This document shows, in pieces, positions 22,032 to 22,482 of a stretch of 22,482 nt of DNA. The stretch spans positions 1-22,482 of the forward strand of contig CAZBTJ010000091.1 in NCBI GenBank assembly GCA_964494325.1. Reading direction: 5' to 3'. The position numbers were made by a program, and so were the translations under genes. Under the pieces are notes generated by a model that had not been told where the DNA came from, searched no databases, and saw only the letters and a program-made list of their open reading frames with translations. Positions within the stretch are counted from its first letter, which is position 1; each line of letters starts with the position of its first letter. This stretch comes from JAIPFM01 sp964494325 (GTDB lineage Bacteria > Planctomycetota > Phycisphaerae > Sedimentisphaerales > Anaerobacaceae).

Positions 22032-22142
22032 CTTTCCTCAAAATTGTTAAACAATACCATTAATGACACGTAAGCGGCTTAATGTCAATCTCTTATTGGT
22101 AAAATAACGTGATTATAGAGTGAAGTTAGGCTTGACTAAAAG

Positions 22143-22174
22143 GGACATGTCCTACGAATTTTATTCGGGGGACC
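22143..22174. repeat. Second copy of the TGTCCTACGAAT repeat
   Basis: Begins with the 10-base palindrome GGACATGTCC. Its 22148-22174 part matches 21993-22019 at 23 of 27 bases (TGTCCTACGAAT, then TATT, then GGGGGAC). The two copies may be the ends of one small element about 190 bases long. The DNA between them is AT-rich with no gene. Confidence 0.6.
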
Positions 22175-22199
22175 GTTCACCTAGATTAACACAATAAAG

Positions 22200-22241
22200 C
22201 AGTTATTGGTTGTTGGTTTTTGGTTGTAAGTTCTTGGGTGG
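22200..22241. repeat. Degenerate 7-base tandem repeat (TGGTTGT type)
   Basis: Six in-phase units starting CAGTTAT and including TGGTTGT twice. It resembles the array before serS at 14431 in composition (TTGG steps) and in period. Confidence 0.75.
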
Positions 22242-22270
22242 TTCACCGCTTTGCGGGCTGATTTTAAAAG

Positions 22271-22453
22271 ACCCCTCAATGCTTCGGGGTGACTGGCGTC
22301 GTGGGGAGTGGTGGACTCGTAATTATCAGCTCCAGTCCTACGCTGTGGGCGAAGCAGGACTGGACGAAGAAGTCGCCTCGACTTCGTTAGTCAAGACCTG
22401 CGCAGCACACTTAAGGTTCTTGGCCTCCAAGGACCGCCCCGCTGGCAAGCGGG
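22271..22453. ncRNA. Chain of hairpins, possible structured RNA or element end
   Basis: Several stems follow one another. ACCCC/GGGGT is at 22271-22290. TCCAGTCCT/AGGACTGGA, a perfect 9 bp, is at 22331-22364. GAAGTCG/CGACTTC with a CCT loop is at 22369-22385. CTTGG/CCAAG, again with a CCT loop, is at 22419-22431. CCCGCT/AGCGGG is at 22438-22453. This GC-rich block differs from the AT-rich DNA before it. A plus-strand frame (22210-22479) runs through it but has no ribosome site. I recognise no RNA family, and the window ends before the boundary can be seen. Confidence 0.35.
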
Positions 22454-22482
22454 TTAGCGTGGGACGGACGCCCGCATAGTCA

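Noticed and set aside
22126..22132. GTTAGGC as the outer box of a longer upstream attC
   Set aside because: It does not complement the GTTAGC at 21971, and the palindromic element between them explains the local structure.
11487..22241. CRISPR array as an explanation of the short repeats
   Set aside because: Units are 7 bases, contiguous and degenerate, with no spacers and no cas genes.
22210..22479. An 89-codon plus frame at the window end
   Set aside because: It starts inside a heptamer array and runs through five hairpins, with no ribosome site. Structure explains the region better, though a protein is not fully excluded.

Overview
The window looks like part of a chromosome from an uncultured environmental bacterium with mid-range GC. 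I place it loosely near the PVC group (Planctomycetota, Lentisphaerota, Kiritimatiellota) or Omnitrophota. The reasons are an ECF sigma factor paired with a large membrane-anchored partner, several Tat-exported proteins, a secreted alpha/alpha-barrel-like enzyme, and intergenic space filled with short degenerate repeats. No rRNA, tRNA or CRISPR array is visible, so the placement is weak.

Layout. 1-187 is the 3' end of hisF. 188-781 is a scar: a probable retroelement remnant, then the 3' end of an unidentified gene with no start. 855-1693 holds two small plus-strand genes, one of them a lipoprotein. 1861-4565 is a minus-strand block of secreted proteins: a Met/Gly/Arg repeat protein, a PI-PLC/GDPD-like phosphodiesterase and a small exported protein, with clear terminators. 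4808-10252 is the most coherent unit: a minus-strand operon (GDP-mannose 3,5-epimerase-like enzyme, GHMP-type sugar kinase, two-domain nucleotidyltransferase), divergent from an AraC-family regulator that is followed by a phosphohexomutase. I infer activated-sugar synthesis or salvage under AraC control. 10277-15759 carries a Tat-exported DUF362 protein, SppA peptidase, alkaline phosphatase and seryl-tRNA synthetase. 15768-17910 is an ECF sigma factor overlapping its putative anti-sigma partner. 18060-19064 holds decayed genes, including a metallophosphoesterase that has lost its middle. 19491-21128 is a secreted alpha/alpha-barrel-like protein. 21152-22482 is accessory DNA: palindromic elements, an attC-like site behind a zinc-ribbon membrane gene (a possible integron cassette) and a chain of hairpins.

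The least expected signal is between the genes. At least six intergenic spots carry degenerate tandem repeats with the same 7-base period but different sequences (11487, 14431, 18285, 19170, 19412 and 22200). At 18318-18403 such a repeat forms an inverted pair and supplies the stop codon of the decayed phosphoesterase.
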